A stretch of 64,000 nucleotides of DNA from Limnochordales bacterium. GTDB taxonomy: Bacteria; Bacillota; Limnochordia; Limnochordales; DUMU01. The stretch spans positions 62,001 to 126,000 of the forward strand of contig JADBKP010000007.1 of NCBI GenBank assembly GCA_014896315.1. The letters run 5' to 3'. The notes beneath the pieces are model-generated. The model did no database searches, was not told the origin of the DNA, and saw only the letters and a list, made by a program, of their open reading frames with translations. Each line of letters opens with the position of its first letter. Position 1 is the first letter of the stretch. The position numbers and the translations under genes were made by a program. This document shows, in pieces, positions 36,851 through 44,139 of this stretch.

Positions 36851-36865
36851 TATGACCTGGTCATA
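36851..36865. promoter_or_regulatory. Perfect palindromic operator upstream of the E1 gene
   Basis: TATGACC-T-GGTCATA is a perfect 7-1-7 palindrome. On the minus strand it falls inside a possible promoter (TTGGAA about 18 nt before TCATAA), so a bound repressor would block transcription of the E1-E2-metH string. The size and symmetry suit a GntR- or TetR-type regulator; none is adjacent. Confidence 0.5.
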
Positions 36866-36962
36866 TCACCGACTTCCAAACCGGTCCGCTTCCATTTTAC
36901 TACTTCATGCTGAGAAAAATAACAGCCGGCAGGTATTGCCAGCCAGGACCAGCCAAGCAGCA

Positions 36963-37150
36963 AGCCCGCTCTTCCTCGACATGGTGGAAGACGCCCGCAT
37001 CCTATACGACAGAGATGGTTTTCTCTGCGGGTATCTCGAACGGCTCCGGCGGCACTTGAAGCAGCTTGGAGCCCGGCGCGTTTCCCATGCCGGAGCGTGG
37101 TACTGGGATCTAAGCCCGACTACAAACCCGAAGACGTGATAGAGCTATGA
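36963..37150 (+). pseudogene. Remnant of MNT nucleotidyltransferase antitoxin, truncated and frameshifted
   Basis: The translation from 36963 (SPLFLDMVEDARILYDRDGF, then LERLRRHLKQLGARRV and AWYWDL) matches the C-terminal half of minimal nucleotidyltransferases paired with HEPN toxins. The N-terminal half with the GSxARG-type active site is absent. After YWDL the frame breaks; shifting by one base at about 37112 restores KPDYKPEDVIEL and a stop at 37148-37150, the normal family ending, so a single-base deletion in an A-run is the simplest explanation. An ATG overlapping that stop (37147) begins MTSQTLAQSCARL, which resembles the start of the HEPN partner but soon runs into the LacI gene. A decayed toxin-antitoxin pair is inferred. 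Confidence 0.65.
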
Positions 37151-37210
37151 CCAGCCAGACACTGGCCCAGTCCTGTGCCCGGCTCGTCGTGGAGATGGCC
37201 GGTCGGGTCA

Positions 37211-38458
37211 TCAACCCACCCGACGGCTCGATTCCCGCACCACCAGTTTAGGCCTGACGGCCACGACACCATCGCGCCCGGTACTCGCACCATCCCGTGT
37301 TGTCCCAGCTTCGCCGCTCGCCCCACGCGTGGACTCACAGGCTTTCTCTTTGCCGTCCAGCATCGACTGCAGCAGGCGGAGTGCGACCGCTCCGGCCTCT
37401 TCCCAGTTGGGATCGACACTGGTTATCTGCGGCGAGTGGTGCGAGGCCACTTCCGTATTGTCGTTACCAACCACGGCTACATCCTGGGGTACCCGCAGGC
37501 CGCCCCGCAGGAGCCTCCCAATGGCACCGGCGGCCGCATAATCATTTACCGCGTAGAGACCGTCAAAACCATAGGCCAGGAATCGTTCCACTGCTTCCGC
37601 CCCGTCATCCCAACCGGGCCGACTTGAAGAGGAGATGTGGACCAGCTCCGGCAGGTAGGGAAGCCCCGCTTCGGCCAGGGCATCCCTGTAGCCGCCGTAC
37701 CTCTCTGTTGCCGCCAGTGAGGCTCCCGGGCCTGTCAAGACCGCCCCGACATAGGCAATCCGCCGACAGCCCTGTTCAACCAGGTGCAGTACCGCCTCTT
37801 TCGCCCCGGCCCGGTAGTCGACACGGACACGGGGCAGACTTGACGGAACCGGGATACTCTCGGACAGGGCGCGATTGATGAGCACAAGCGGCGTCTGCGT
37901 CCATTCCAGCAAGACCGAATCATCCCCCCAGGTCGACGTAGAGACGAAGATGATGCCGTCGACCAAGAGGTCTGCGAGAAACTGGAGCGCCTCCCTCTCT
38001 GCCTCGGGGTTGAAGCTGGTGTTGTGCAGTACAACGTGATATCCGTACTGGCGTGCAACTTGCTGAATACCGCTCACCGTCCGGGCGAGCAGCGGGTGTT
38101 TGATATCGGTGAGCAGTACGCCGATGGCTCCGGTGCGGTGCGTCCGTAAGCTGCGCGCCACCCGGTTGGGCCGGTATCCAAGCCGCTCTACCGCCTCCAA
38201 TACCCGCTTGCGGGTGGCAGCAGACACCTTTTCCGGATGTGTGCCCGTCAGGACGAAGGAGACTGCTGTGGGAGAGACGCCGGCCTCCCGCGCCACATCC
38301 CTGGCAGTGGGTCGGCCGGTCCTGGACCTGACGCCGCGCTGGCCGCCAGAGATCATCGCCTGTTCGACCCCTTGACCTTTCCAGTTACGATCTCTTACCG
38401 TTTCGGTGCGAGCATCCATCCCGTCCTCCGTGTGATCGAAAGCTCGCAGGTCCTCCAT
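37211..38458 (-). CDS. LacI-family transcriptional regulator
   Basis: Sugar-responsive repressor of up to 415 residues. The DNA-binding part (about residues 48-100) reads GRPTARDVAREAGVSPTAVSFVLTG and the hinge helix RRVLEAVERLGYRPNRVARSL-type sequence follows; the ligand domain has VLLTDIKHPLLARTVSGI and DNTEVASHHSPQITSVD. The N-terminal extension of about 45 residues is longer than usual. The ATG at 38458 follows AAAGGGGG, but the ATG 13 codons on also has a GGAGG and could be the real start. It lies behind an orphan sugar-binding protein gene on the same strand and probably controls it. Confidence 0.92.
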   Translation of the reverse strand: MEDLRAFDHTEDGMDARTETVRDRNWKGQGVEQAMISGGQRGVRSRTGRPTARDVAREAGVSPTAVSFVLTGTHPEKVSAATRKRVLEAVERLGYRPNRVARSLRTHRTGAIGVLLTDIKHPLLARTVSGIQQVARQYGYHVVLHNTSFNPEAEREALQFLADLLVDGIIFVSTSTWGDDSVLLEWTQTPLVLINRALSESIPVPSSLPRVRVDYRAGAKEAVLHLVEQGCRRIAYVGAVLTGPGASLAATERYGGYRDALAEAGLPYLPELVHISSSSRPGWDDGAEAVERFLAYGFDGLYAVNDYAAAGAIGRLLRGGLRVPQDVAVVGNDNTEVASHHSPQITSVDPNWEEAGAVALRLLQSMLDGKEKACESTRGASGEAGTTRDGASTGRDGVVAVRPKLVVRESSRRVG

Positions 38459-38526
38459 TATTCATCCCCCTTTGTTGGCAATGTTTTCGGCACCCCCCCT
38501 CAATCCCCTTTAGCCGAAAAAAGGAT

Positions 38527-38590
38527 AGCCGGACGGAAAGGGTGCGGGTAAAACAGTTAATGCTGGCATCCCGAGCCCTTTCGTCCGGCT
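38527..38590 (-). terminator. Long-stem hairpin between SBP gene and LacI gene
   Basis: Inverted repeat: AGCCGGAC + bulged G + GAAAGGG (38527-38542) pairs with CCCTTTC + GTCCGGCT (38576-38590), 15 base pairs with one bulge and a 33-nt loop. It starts 40 nt after the SBP stop on the minus strand. No T-run follows. Either a terminator or a processing/stability element separating high SBP expression from the regulator. Confidence 0.6.
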
Positions 38591-38629
38591 GCACTATACG
38601 TGGCGGTGTCAGGTCAACCGGCACTGTCA

Positions 38630-40009
38630 CTAACGCTTGCCCTGCTGCTTCCGAATGATCAAGTTCCACGCCTCTTCGATATCTGCCAGGGTCTGCGGAA
38701 CGCTCTTACGGTTGCCCCACATCTCCGCAAAAAGCGGTATCATCGCCCGGTCAAAGTCGGGCCAGCCATCGATCAGATGGTCCACCGACTCCCTGCCGTA
38801 GCGCTGTGCTCCCTCGAGGGCCAACAGCACCTGCTGGGCGGTCATATGCCCTGACAGCTGCGCCAGCTTCACAATGTAGCCGACCAGCGCCGACTTGCGA
38901 GCGGGCGGCAGAAAGATCATGTCGGTGAAACTCAACATCGTCTCCTTGCTCGTCATGAACTTGACGAATCTCCAGGCTGCCTCCGGATTCTTGGTCCGGC
39001 TTGAGATCATCCACGGGTCGGTGTAGACGATGGTGGCCGGATCGCCCTGCGGCCCCGCTCCTCGCGGCACAGGAGCCATTCCCCAATCGAACTTCCGTTT
39101 TTCCTCCCGGCCGAGCAGCCCCCACGGACCTGCACCCAGCATAAGCCCCGCCTGGCCATTGTAGAAAAACTGCGACGGGCTAATAGCCCCTTCCGGATTG
39201 GGGGCGACCTTCAGTTTCCAGACAAGATCCACCGCGCTCTGATAGGCCCGTACGTTTTCCGGCGTGTTGATAAGTGAACGGGCCGGTCGCCCGGTACGAT
39301 ATGCTTCCTCATCAAACCAATCGCCGCCGAACATCCACGAATAGGCGATATCCATAATACTCCAGTGAACGGCACTCACACCTGCCTGCTTCAATCCCCC
39401 CTGCGCGTCCCGGACCGTCATCTTCTTTGCATACTCCACCATGCGATCCCAGGTCCAGGACTTGTCATCCCAGCTTATCGGGGGATCGGGCAGCCCAGCC
39501 TTCTCCACCAGCCCCGCGTTGTAGAAAACGAAACTGCCGGCACTCATGAAAGGAATACCCCAAATATGCTTCCCATCCTGGTATGCCCGCCAGGCAGCCG
39601 GCATGAAGTCCTCGATATTGAGCTCTGCCTTGTCCCGCGCCACAAAGGGAGCAAGATCCAGAAGCCAACCATTGTTTACGTATGTCCGAACCGCCCCACC
39701 CTCATCCCACACGTCCGGCGGGTTGTTTGTCGCCCACAAGGTCAAGAGTTTCTCATAATACGTGCTGCCGGCATCAGTAATCAATTCCACTTTGATATCC
39801 GGATTTTGCTGCTGGAACTTTTCGATCATCCTTTTTTGCCACTCAAGCTTGGTAGCATTTCCCGCACCAAAATAAACAGTGATTGTCGTCCTGGCCGCCG
39901 CGGCTGCCGGCGATGCCGAACGCGCTGCCAGCATCAGTATGGCCAGCGTCCACGCCCCCACCACCAGCAGCACCCGGCGACTGCTCCTTGCTTTCGAGCA
40001 ACCTGCCAT
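38630..40009 (-). CDS. Sugar ABC transporter substrate-binding protein (family 1), orphan
   Basis: Exported family-1 solute-binding protein of about 459 residues. The ATG at 40009 follows AAGGTGGTAAGC and begins a signal peptide (RRVLLVVGAWTLAILML, cut after PAAAA). TITVYFGAGNATKLEWQ, DVWDEGGAVRTYV, GIPFMSAGSFVFYNAGL and SSRTKNPEAAWRFVKFM are typical. A frame extension to 40093 has no ribosome binding site. Followed by a long hairpin and a LacI regulator gene; no permease or ATPase gene is present. Confidence 0.92.
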   Translation of the reverse strand: MAGCSKARSSRRVLLVVGAWTLAILMLAARSASPAAAAARTTITVYFGAGNATKLEWQKRMIEKFQQQNPDIKVELITDAGSTYYEKLLTLWATNNPPDVWDEGGAVRTYVNNGWLLDLAPFVARDKAELNIEDFMPAAWRAYQDGKHIWGIPFMSAGSFVFYNAGLVEKAGLPDPPISWDDKSWTWDRMVEYAKKMTVRDAQGGLKQAGVSAVHWSIMDIAYSWMFGGDWFDEEAYRTGRPARSLINTPENVRAYQSAVDLVWKLKVAPNPEGAISPSQFFYNGQAGLMLGAGPWGLLGREEKRKFDWGMAPVPRGAGPQGDPATIVYTDPWMISSRTKNPEAAWRFVKFMTSKETMLSFTDMIFLPPARKSALVGYIVKLAQLSGHMTAQQVLLALEGAQRYGRESVDHLIDGWPDFDRAMIPLFAEMWGNRKSVPQTLADIEEAWNLIIRKQQGKR

Positions 40010-40452
40010 GCTTACCACCTTGTTGAATGAGTCTTCTTGGATAATGAGTACTTCGCCGCCTTGCTTATGCTTCCTGCTCTGCCAGTCAGGCATGGCTGCC
40101 CAAAGCGCAGCGGGGTGGGATACATTAAATGCTGATGCACCCGGGACAGCCGTTGCCGCGCGGGTACATCAGCAGGGTGATGGTGGGGCGACCGTAGCAG
40201 AAAGCCTAATCCAGGCCAAGTTGGGGTGTCCGGCCAGTACCGGGCTGGAAGTACCGGCCGAATCACATGCCCCCGTGAGAATTCATCTGCGGCCACTGGG
40301 GGGAGGCCGACGGTTCGCCCCGGCTCACTTATCCTTCCACTTCAGTAGGAAGATTCCTGCCGCAATAAGACCATTATCTTCTCCAGACATCGTAACCTTC
40401 CGATCTTATGGTATGCGCGTTTACCGCTTGCGGGGCTGGCCCTGCCGGGCGC
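40010..40452. other. Gene-free region with two hairpins
   Basis: This 443-bp gap lies between dut and the SBP gene, both on the minus strand. Two hairpins are visible: 40131-40143 with 40161-40173 (13 bp) and 40231-40240 with 40251-40260 (10 bp). Each has a single mismatch on the plus strand that becomes a G-U pair on the minus-strand transcript, so they are best formed in RNA read in the direction of dut and the SBP gene. They may be the dut terminator and a structured SBP leader. I see no coding sequence. Confidence 0.55.
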
Positions 40453-40932
40453 TTACCGCCCCGTACTGCCGATCCCACCGGTCCTTTGCCGGCCAGGCGG
40501 CTCTACCTCACCCGCCTCTTCTGCACTGACCCGGCGGAACGGCTGAAAGATAGCCTGGGCCACCCGGTCTCCCTTATGCACGGTCACCGTCTCCGACCCC
40601 AGGTTGATTACGCCGATCATGATATGCCCATCATTGTCGGGATTCTCAAAATAATCCGAGTCGATGATCCCGACCGAGTTTACCAGCATGAGCCCGTATT
40701 TGAAGGCCAGGCTGCTGCGGATATACACTGCCAGAAACTCGTCCTCCGGCATGTAGGCCTTAAGTCCCGTGGGGATCACCGCCCGTTCACCCGGGCGGAT
40801 CGTAACCGTCTCTGCCGCCTCCAGGTCGTATCCGGCCGAACCCGGCGTCCGCCGTTGCGGCAGCCGCACGCCTCTCTCCTCCCAGCCCCGAGCCACGGCA
40901 AAACCCCGCTGTCTTTCACCTGCTGCGCTCAT
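40453..40932 (-). CDS. dut: dUTP diphosphatase
   Basis: Trimeric dUTPase of 159 residues that converts dUTP to dUMP and pyrophosphate, keeping uracil out of DNA and supplying dTMP synthesis. The five motifs are present: PGSAGYDL, RSSLAFKYG, VGIIDSDYFE, GDRVAQAIF and, at the C-terminus, RTGGIGSTG. The open frame extends upstream to 41088, but that part overlaps an acetyltransferase remnant in another frame; the ATG at 40932, with GAGGCGAGGGAG upstream, gives the normal length. Confidence 0.93.
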   Translation of the reverse strand: MSAAGERQRGFAVARGWEERGVRLPQRRTPGSAGYDLEAAETVTIRPGERAVIPTGLKAYMPEDEFLAVYIRSSLAFKYGLMLVNSVGIIDSDYFENPDNDGHIMIGVINLGSETVTVHKGDRVAQAIFQPFRRVSAEEAGEVEPPGRQRTGGIGSTGR

Positions 40933-41089
40933 TCTCCCTCGCCTCGCCAACTTCCGGCAGCTCCCGGTACTCCCGGACCAGTATGGCCATGACAAGTACG
41001 TCGTAGTACCTGCCGTGCCGGAAGATAGACTCCCGATAAGTTCCCTCGTACTGGCGGACCTCTCGCCCACGTAGCGACTCATGCCCACC
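40916..41089 (-). pseudogene. C-terminal remnant of a GNAT acetyltransferase
   Basis: A 57-codon open stretch without a start codon reads EVRQYEGTYRESIFRHGRYY followed by DVLVMAILVREYREL, the typical end of a GNAT (RimJ/RimL-like) N-acetyltransferase. It is closed upstream by an in-frame TGA, and the sequence beyond 41090 shows no matching N-terminal part in any frame. Its stop overlaps the start of dut by 17 nt, suggesting the two were once coupled. It is too short to be an active enzyme. Confidence 0.6.
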
Positions 41090-41271
41090 TCATCTAGCTG
41101 CTGCTGCTGCTTGCACTGCTGATTTACGCCAGTTTACCAGACTTTTGATGGTTAGGGCAGGAGCAATCAGCAAGGTACACGTGCAGGCTCCGGCCGGGCT
41201 GGCAGCAGGAACCCCGGCCCGGTCGAGGAACTTACCCGAGCTGCCACTGCCGCGCCCCCGGGTCGGACAAA

Positions 41272-41300
41272 GGGTGTCACGGGCTCTTCTCGTGACACCC
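41272..41300 (-). terminator. Hairpin terminator after ferritin-like gene
   Basis: Perfect 10-bp stem GGGTGTCACG / CGTGACACCC (41272-41281, 41291-41300) with a 9-nt loop, 34 nt after the stop of the ferritin-like gene on the minus strand. Only a short TTT follows the stem. Confidence 0.65.
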
Positions 41301-41334
41301 ATACCCGACTCGGCATAGTAGACCCGGCCGGTCT

Positions 41335-41754
41335 CTAGTCTCCACGCGACGGGTTAAGGATAGCGATGAAAGTGCGGGCATGGCCGAACTCGTCGGCCAC
41401 CACCGTGAGGAATAGCAACCGCTGTTCGAGCTCAGGGGCGATGATGGCCAGCTGAGCATATGCGGAGACAGCGTTTAACTCATCATCGATGATACGGGCC
41501 ACCATCCGCCGAAATCTCCCTGAGTCCGGCATCCGTCGCCTCTCTTGCGCCCGAACCGTAAGGCTGTCAATATCATCTTCCATTCCTAACATGCCGGATA
41601 GTATGCGTGCGTGTCCTAGTTCATCGCGGGCGATGCTCTGTATCAGCAAGCTCAACTCGTGCGTGGGCGCGATTGCTGCCAGTTCGCTATACTTTTCGTA
41701 TGCTTCCAGCTCTTCCCGGCGGGCTGCCATCACCCGTTCCCTGAAATCAGCCAC
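41335..41754 (-). CDS. Ferritin-like di-iron protein
   Basis: A 139-residue four-helix-bundle protein of the ferritin-like superfamily, probably with a two-iron site for oxidant defence or iron handling. It shows two copies of the helix-pair signature: EELEAYEKYSELA with ARDELGHARIL, and DELNAVSAYAQLA with VADEFGHARTF, giving the paired Glu and ExxH ligands. It lacks a C-terminal rubredoxin domain, so it is not a full rubrerythrin. GTG start with GGTGGTG upstream; transcribed alone and ended by the hairpin at 41272-41300. Confidence 0.85.
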   Translation of the reverse strand: MADFRERVMAARREELEAYEKYSELAAIAPTHELSLLIQSIARDELGHARILSGMLGMEDDIDSLTVRAQERRRMPDSGRFRRMVARIIDDELNAVSAYAQLAIIAPELEQRLLFLTVVADEFGHARTFIAILNPSRGD

Positions 41755-41900
41755 AACACCACCCCCCCTCTTGACTACCGATCAAGGCGGCAGCCAATGC
41801 CGACCTGGTCTTTTCTGGCCCTATCAGGATATGCCACTTGCAGTCGAAAGCCCTGAGACTGTGGTCTGGCTTTCTAGCTCATGGGACACACCTCTTGGAA

Positions 41901-41929
41901 TTGGCCCGGCCCTGGCAAACTGGTATACT
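41901..41929 (+). promoter_or_regulatory. Promoter of proS
   Basis: TTGGCC (41901-41906), 17-nt spacer, TATACT (41924-41929) with a TGG extension just before the -10 box. It lies about 65 nt before the proS start codon. I see no T-box leader, which often precedes aminoacyl-tRNA synthetase genes in Bacillota. Confidence 0.65.
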
Positions 41930-41997
41930 ACGTCCAGACTCTGACAGGCAAACACGATCACCGTAACGGCGCGCAGAATACAAGCGAGGTGCAGTCG

Positions 41998-43515
41998 ATG
42001 GCAGAGACGACAGAAGGCAGGGAAGCCCCGATGAGGGAGGCGGCGCAGAAGGAGGCCGGACAAAAGGAAGCAGTTCAAGAGATAACTCCCCAGTCGGAGG
42101 ATTTCTCCCGGTGGTATCTGGATGTGATCCGTAAGGCCGATCTGATGGACTACGCTCCAGTGCGGGGATGCATTGTCTTCAAGCCGGACGGCTACGAACT
42201 TTGGGAGCGTTGCCAGGCGGGGCTCGACCGGCGCTTCAAGGAGACCGGTCACCGCAACGCCTACTTCCCCACCCTCATCCCGGCGAGCTTCTTCGAAAAA
42301 GAGAAGGAACACGTGGAGGGTTTCAATCCCGAGCTGCCCTGGGTAACGCATGTGGGTGGCGAGAAGCTGGAGGAACCGCTGGCCCTGCGGCCCACATCAG
42401 AGACGATCATCGGGTATATGTACTCGCAATGGATTCACTCCTACCGTGACCTGCCCGTGCTCATCAACCAGTGGGCCAATGTCTTCCGCTGGGAGAAGCG
42501 GACGCAGCCCTTCCTGCGCACTTCCGAATTCCTCTGGCAGGAGGGGCATACCGCCCACGCCACAGAAGAAGAGGCCCGGGCAGAGGTCATGCGGATGCTG
42601 GACGTCTACACCGATTTCGTGGAAAACGACCTTGCTATCCCCGTCTACCGGGGCCGAAAGACGCCCAGCGAGAAGTTTGCCGGAGCGGTCGAGACCTTCT
42701 CCATCGAAGCGATGATGAAGGACGGGAAAGCGGTGCAGGCAGCCACTTCCCATTACCTGGGCACAAATTTCGCGGCCGGGTTCAACATCCGCTTCCTCGA
42801 TCGCGACAACCAGTTGAAGCTGGTACACACCACGTCCTGGGGAGCGTCGACCCGGCTGCTCGGCTGCATTGTTATGGTTCACGGCGATGACCGGGGACTG
42901 GTGCTTCCTCCGCTCATCGCCCCAACCCAGGTAATCCTGATCCCCATCGGCGGGCCGAAGGACCGGGAGATGGTTCTGGCGGAGTCCCGGCAGATCCTGG
43001 CCGAATTGCAGGCGGCCGGGGTGCGGGCACGCATGGATGACCGGGAGGAGTACCGGCCGGGATGGAAGTTCAATGAGTATGAGATGCGGGGCGTGCCGCT
43101 ACGCCTGGAGGTGGGCCCGCGCGACCTGGCCTCCGGCCACGTAGTGCTGGCCCGCCGTGACACCCTCGAGAAACTGACGGTGGCCCGCGCCGGGGTCGCA
43201 GCGACGGTGACCAACCTGCTTGGCGAGATCCAGAAGAACATGTACCGGAAAGCCCTGGCTTTCCAGAAGGAACATAGCTTTGCCGCCGACACGCTGGCGG
43301 AACTGGCAGAGATACTGGAACAGAAAACCGGCTTCGTTCTGGCCGGCTGGTGCGGCAAGGCCGAATGTGAAGCCAGGGTAAAGGAAGAAACCAAGGCCAC
43401 CGCCCGCAACATTCCGTTTGAGGTGCCTGACCACCTGCACCTTTCGCCTTCACGGCGCTGCCTGGTCTGCGGTGAACCGGCCGTGTACTCAGTCTGGTTC
43501 GCCCGGGCGTACTGA
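41998..43515 (+). CDS. proS: Prolyl-tRNA synthetase, archaeal/eukaryotic type
   Basis: Class II synthetase that charges tRNA-Pro, 505 residues. It is the short, archaeal/eukaryotic-like form without the bacterial editing insertion: motif 2 appears in NVFRWEKRTQPFLRTSEFLW, followed by GHTAHATEEEA, motif 3 as WGASTRLLGCIVMVHGDDRG, an anticodon-binding domain, and the C-terminal zinc-type segment CLVCGEPAVYSVWFARAY ending in Tyr. A frame extension to 41881 contains the promoter; the ATG at 41998 follows GAGGTG. The N-terminus has a Glu/Lys/Gln-rich tail of about 35 residues. Confidence 0.95.
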   Translation: MAETTEGREAPMREAAQKEAGQKEAVQEITPQSEDFSRWYLDVIRKADLMDYAPVRGCIVFKPDGYELWERCQAGLDRRFKETGHRNAYFPTLIPASFFEKEKEHVEGFNPELPWVTHVGGEKLEEPLALRPTSETIIGYMYSQWIHSYRDLPVLINQWANVFRWEKRTQPFLRTSEFLWQEGHTAHATEEEARAEVMRMLDVYTDFVENDLAIPVYRGRKTPSEKFAGAVETFSIEAMMKDGKAVQAATSHYLGTNFAAGFNIRFLDRDNQLKLVHTTSWGASTRLLGCIVMVHGDDRGLVLPPLIAPTQVILIPIGGPKDREMVLAESRQILAELQAAGVRARMDDREEYRPGWKFNEYEMRGVPLRLEVGPRDLASGHVVLARRDTLEKLTVARAGVAATVTNLLGEIQKNMYRKALAFQKEHSFAADTLAELAEILEQKTGFVLAGWCGKAECEARVKEETKATARNIPFEVPDHLHLSPSRRCLVCGEPAVYSVWFARAY

Positions 43516-43534
43516 CTCGTCTGAAGCCTGAAGG

Positions 43535-44131
43535 TTACCAATCAGAGCGGTCTTTCGGGCGCGAGCGGCCGGCTTTCCCCGCTCTGCGGCTCCGCCGGCT
43601 CTCGCGCTCCTCCAGCTCTTCCTCATAATCGTCATACTTGCTCTTCCAGTCGAGCAGATCGTCTTCGGCCGCGAGCTGTCCGTCACCATGCCTGCCTTCA
43701 TAACCGTAGGCATGCCTGTGCTCCCCCTGCCGCACCGTTTGCCCCTCCTCTCTCTGCCAGGCCGCGACCCAGGCCAGATCATGTTTCAGTCCTGCCAGGC
43801 GGGCAGCCGTGTCACCACGCACCGCCTTAACAATGACCACCGTCTCCCCGGGATTTACAGCTGTGAACGGGCTGCCTGTCTCGCCCGGATATACAGCATA
43901 GACATAGCGGCGGGCAAATTCAGACGACTCCAGGAAATTGCGAACAAACTCTTTGATGACCGGAGCTCCTTCACTCTCGTGGCCCTGCCCGTGGATTATG
44001 ACGTTGACCAGGTCGCCGTTTTGGTAAGCCCGGGTGAGTTCCTGGACCAGTTTCTGCTTTGCTTCCGCCAGCGACAGATGCCGCAGGTAGATCTGGTTGA
44101 TACGCACGGAACCCTTCATCACCTTCACCAT
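43535..44131 (-). CDS. Smr-domain protein with charged C-terminal tail
   Basis: Small MutS-related (Smr) domain protein of about 198 residues; the domain binds or nicks branched nucleic acids in MutS2 and, in some stand-alone members, cleaves RNA on stalled ribosomes. The domain spans about residues 8-105 with IYLRHLSLAEAKQKL and the IIHGQGH signature. The C-terminal 90 residues are low-complexity and highly charged (DDYEEELEERESRRSRRAG). Start at 44131 overlaps nothing but lies 8 nt after the DHODH-like gene stop, and GGGGGT precedes it, so it ends a three-gene operon. Confidence 0.8.
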   Translation of the reverse strand: MVKVMKGSVRINQIYLRHLSLAEAKQKLVQELTRAYQNGDLVNVIIHGQGHESEGAPVIKEFVRNFLESSEFARRYVYAVYPGETGSPFTAVNPGETVVIVKAVRGDTAARLAGLKHDLAWVAAWQREEGQTVRQGEHRHAYGYEGRHGDGQLAAEDDLLDWKSKYDDYEEELEERESRRSRRAGKAGRSRPKDRSDW

Positions 44132-44139
44132 CAGAAACT

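Noticed and set aside
38543-40130. Similar TTAATGCTG-type sequences in the 38.5-kb loop and at about 40125 as a LacI operator pair
   Set aside because: Only a short part matches, spacing differs and neither is a clean palindrome of the usual LacI type.
40933-41088. 52-residue N-terminal extension of dUTPase
   Set aside because: The family starts at about the ATG at 40932, which has its own ribosome binding site, and another frame in the extension encodes a GNAT remnant.
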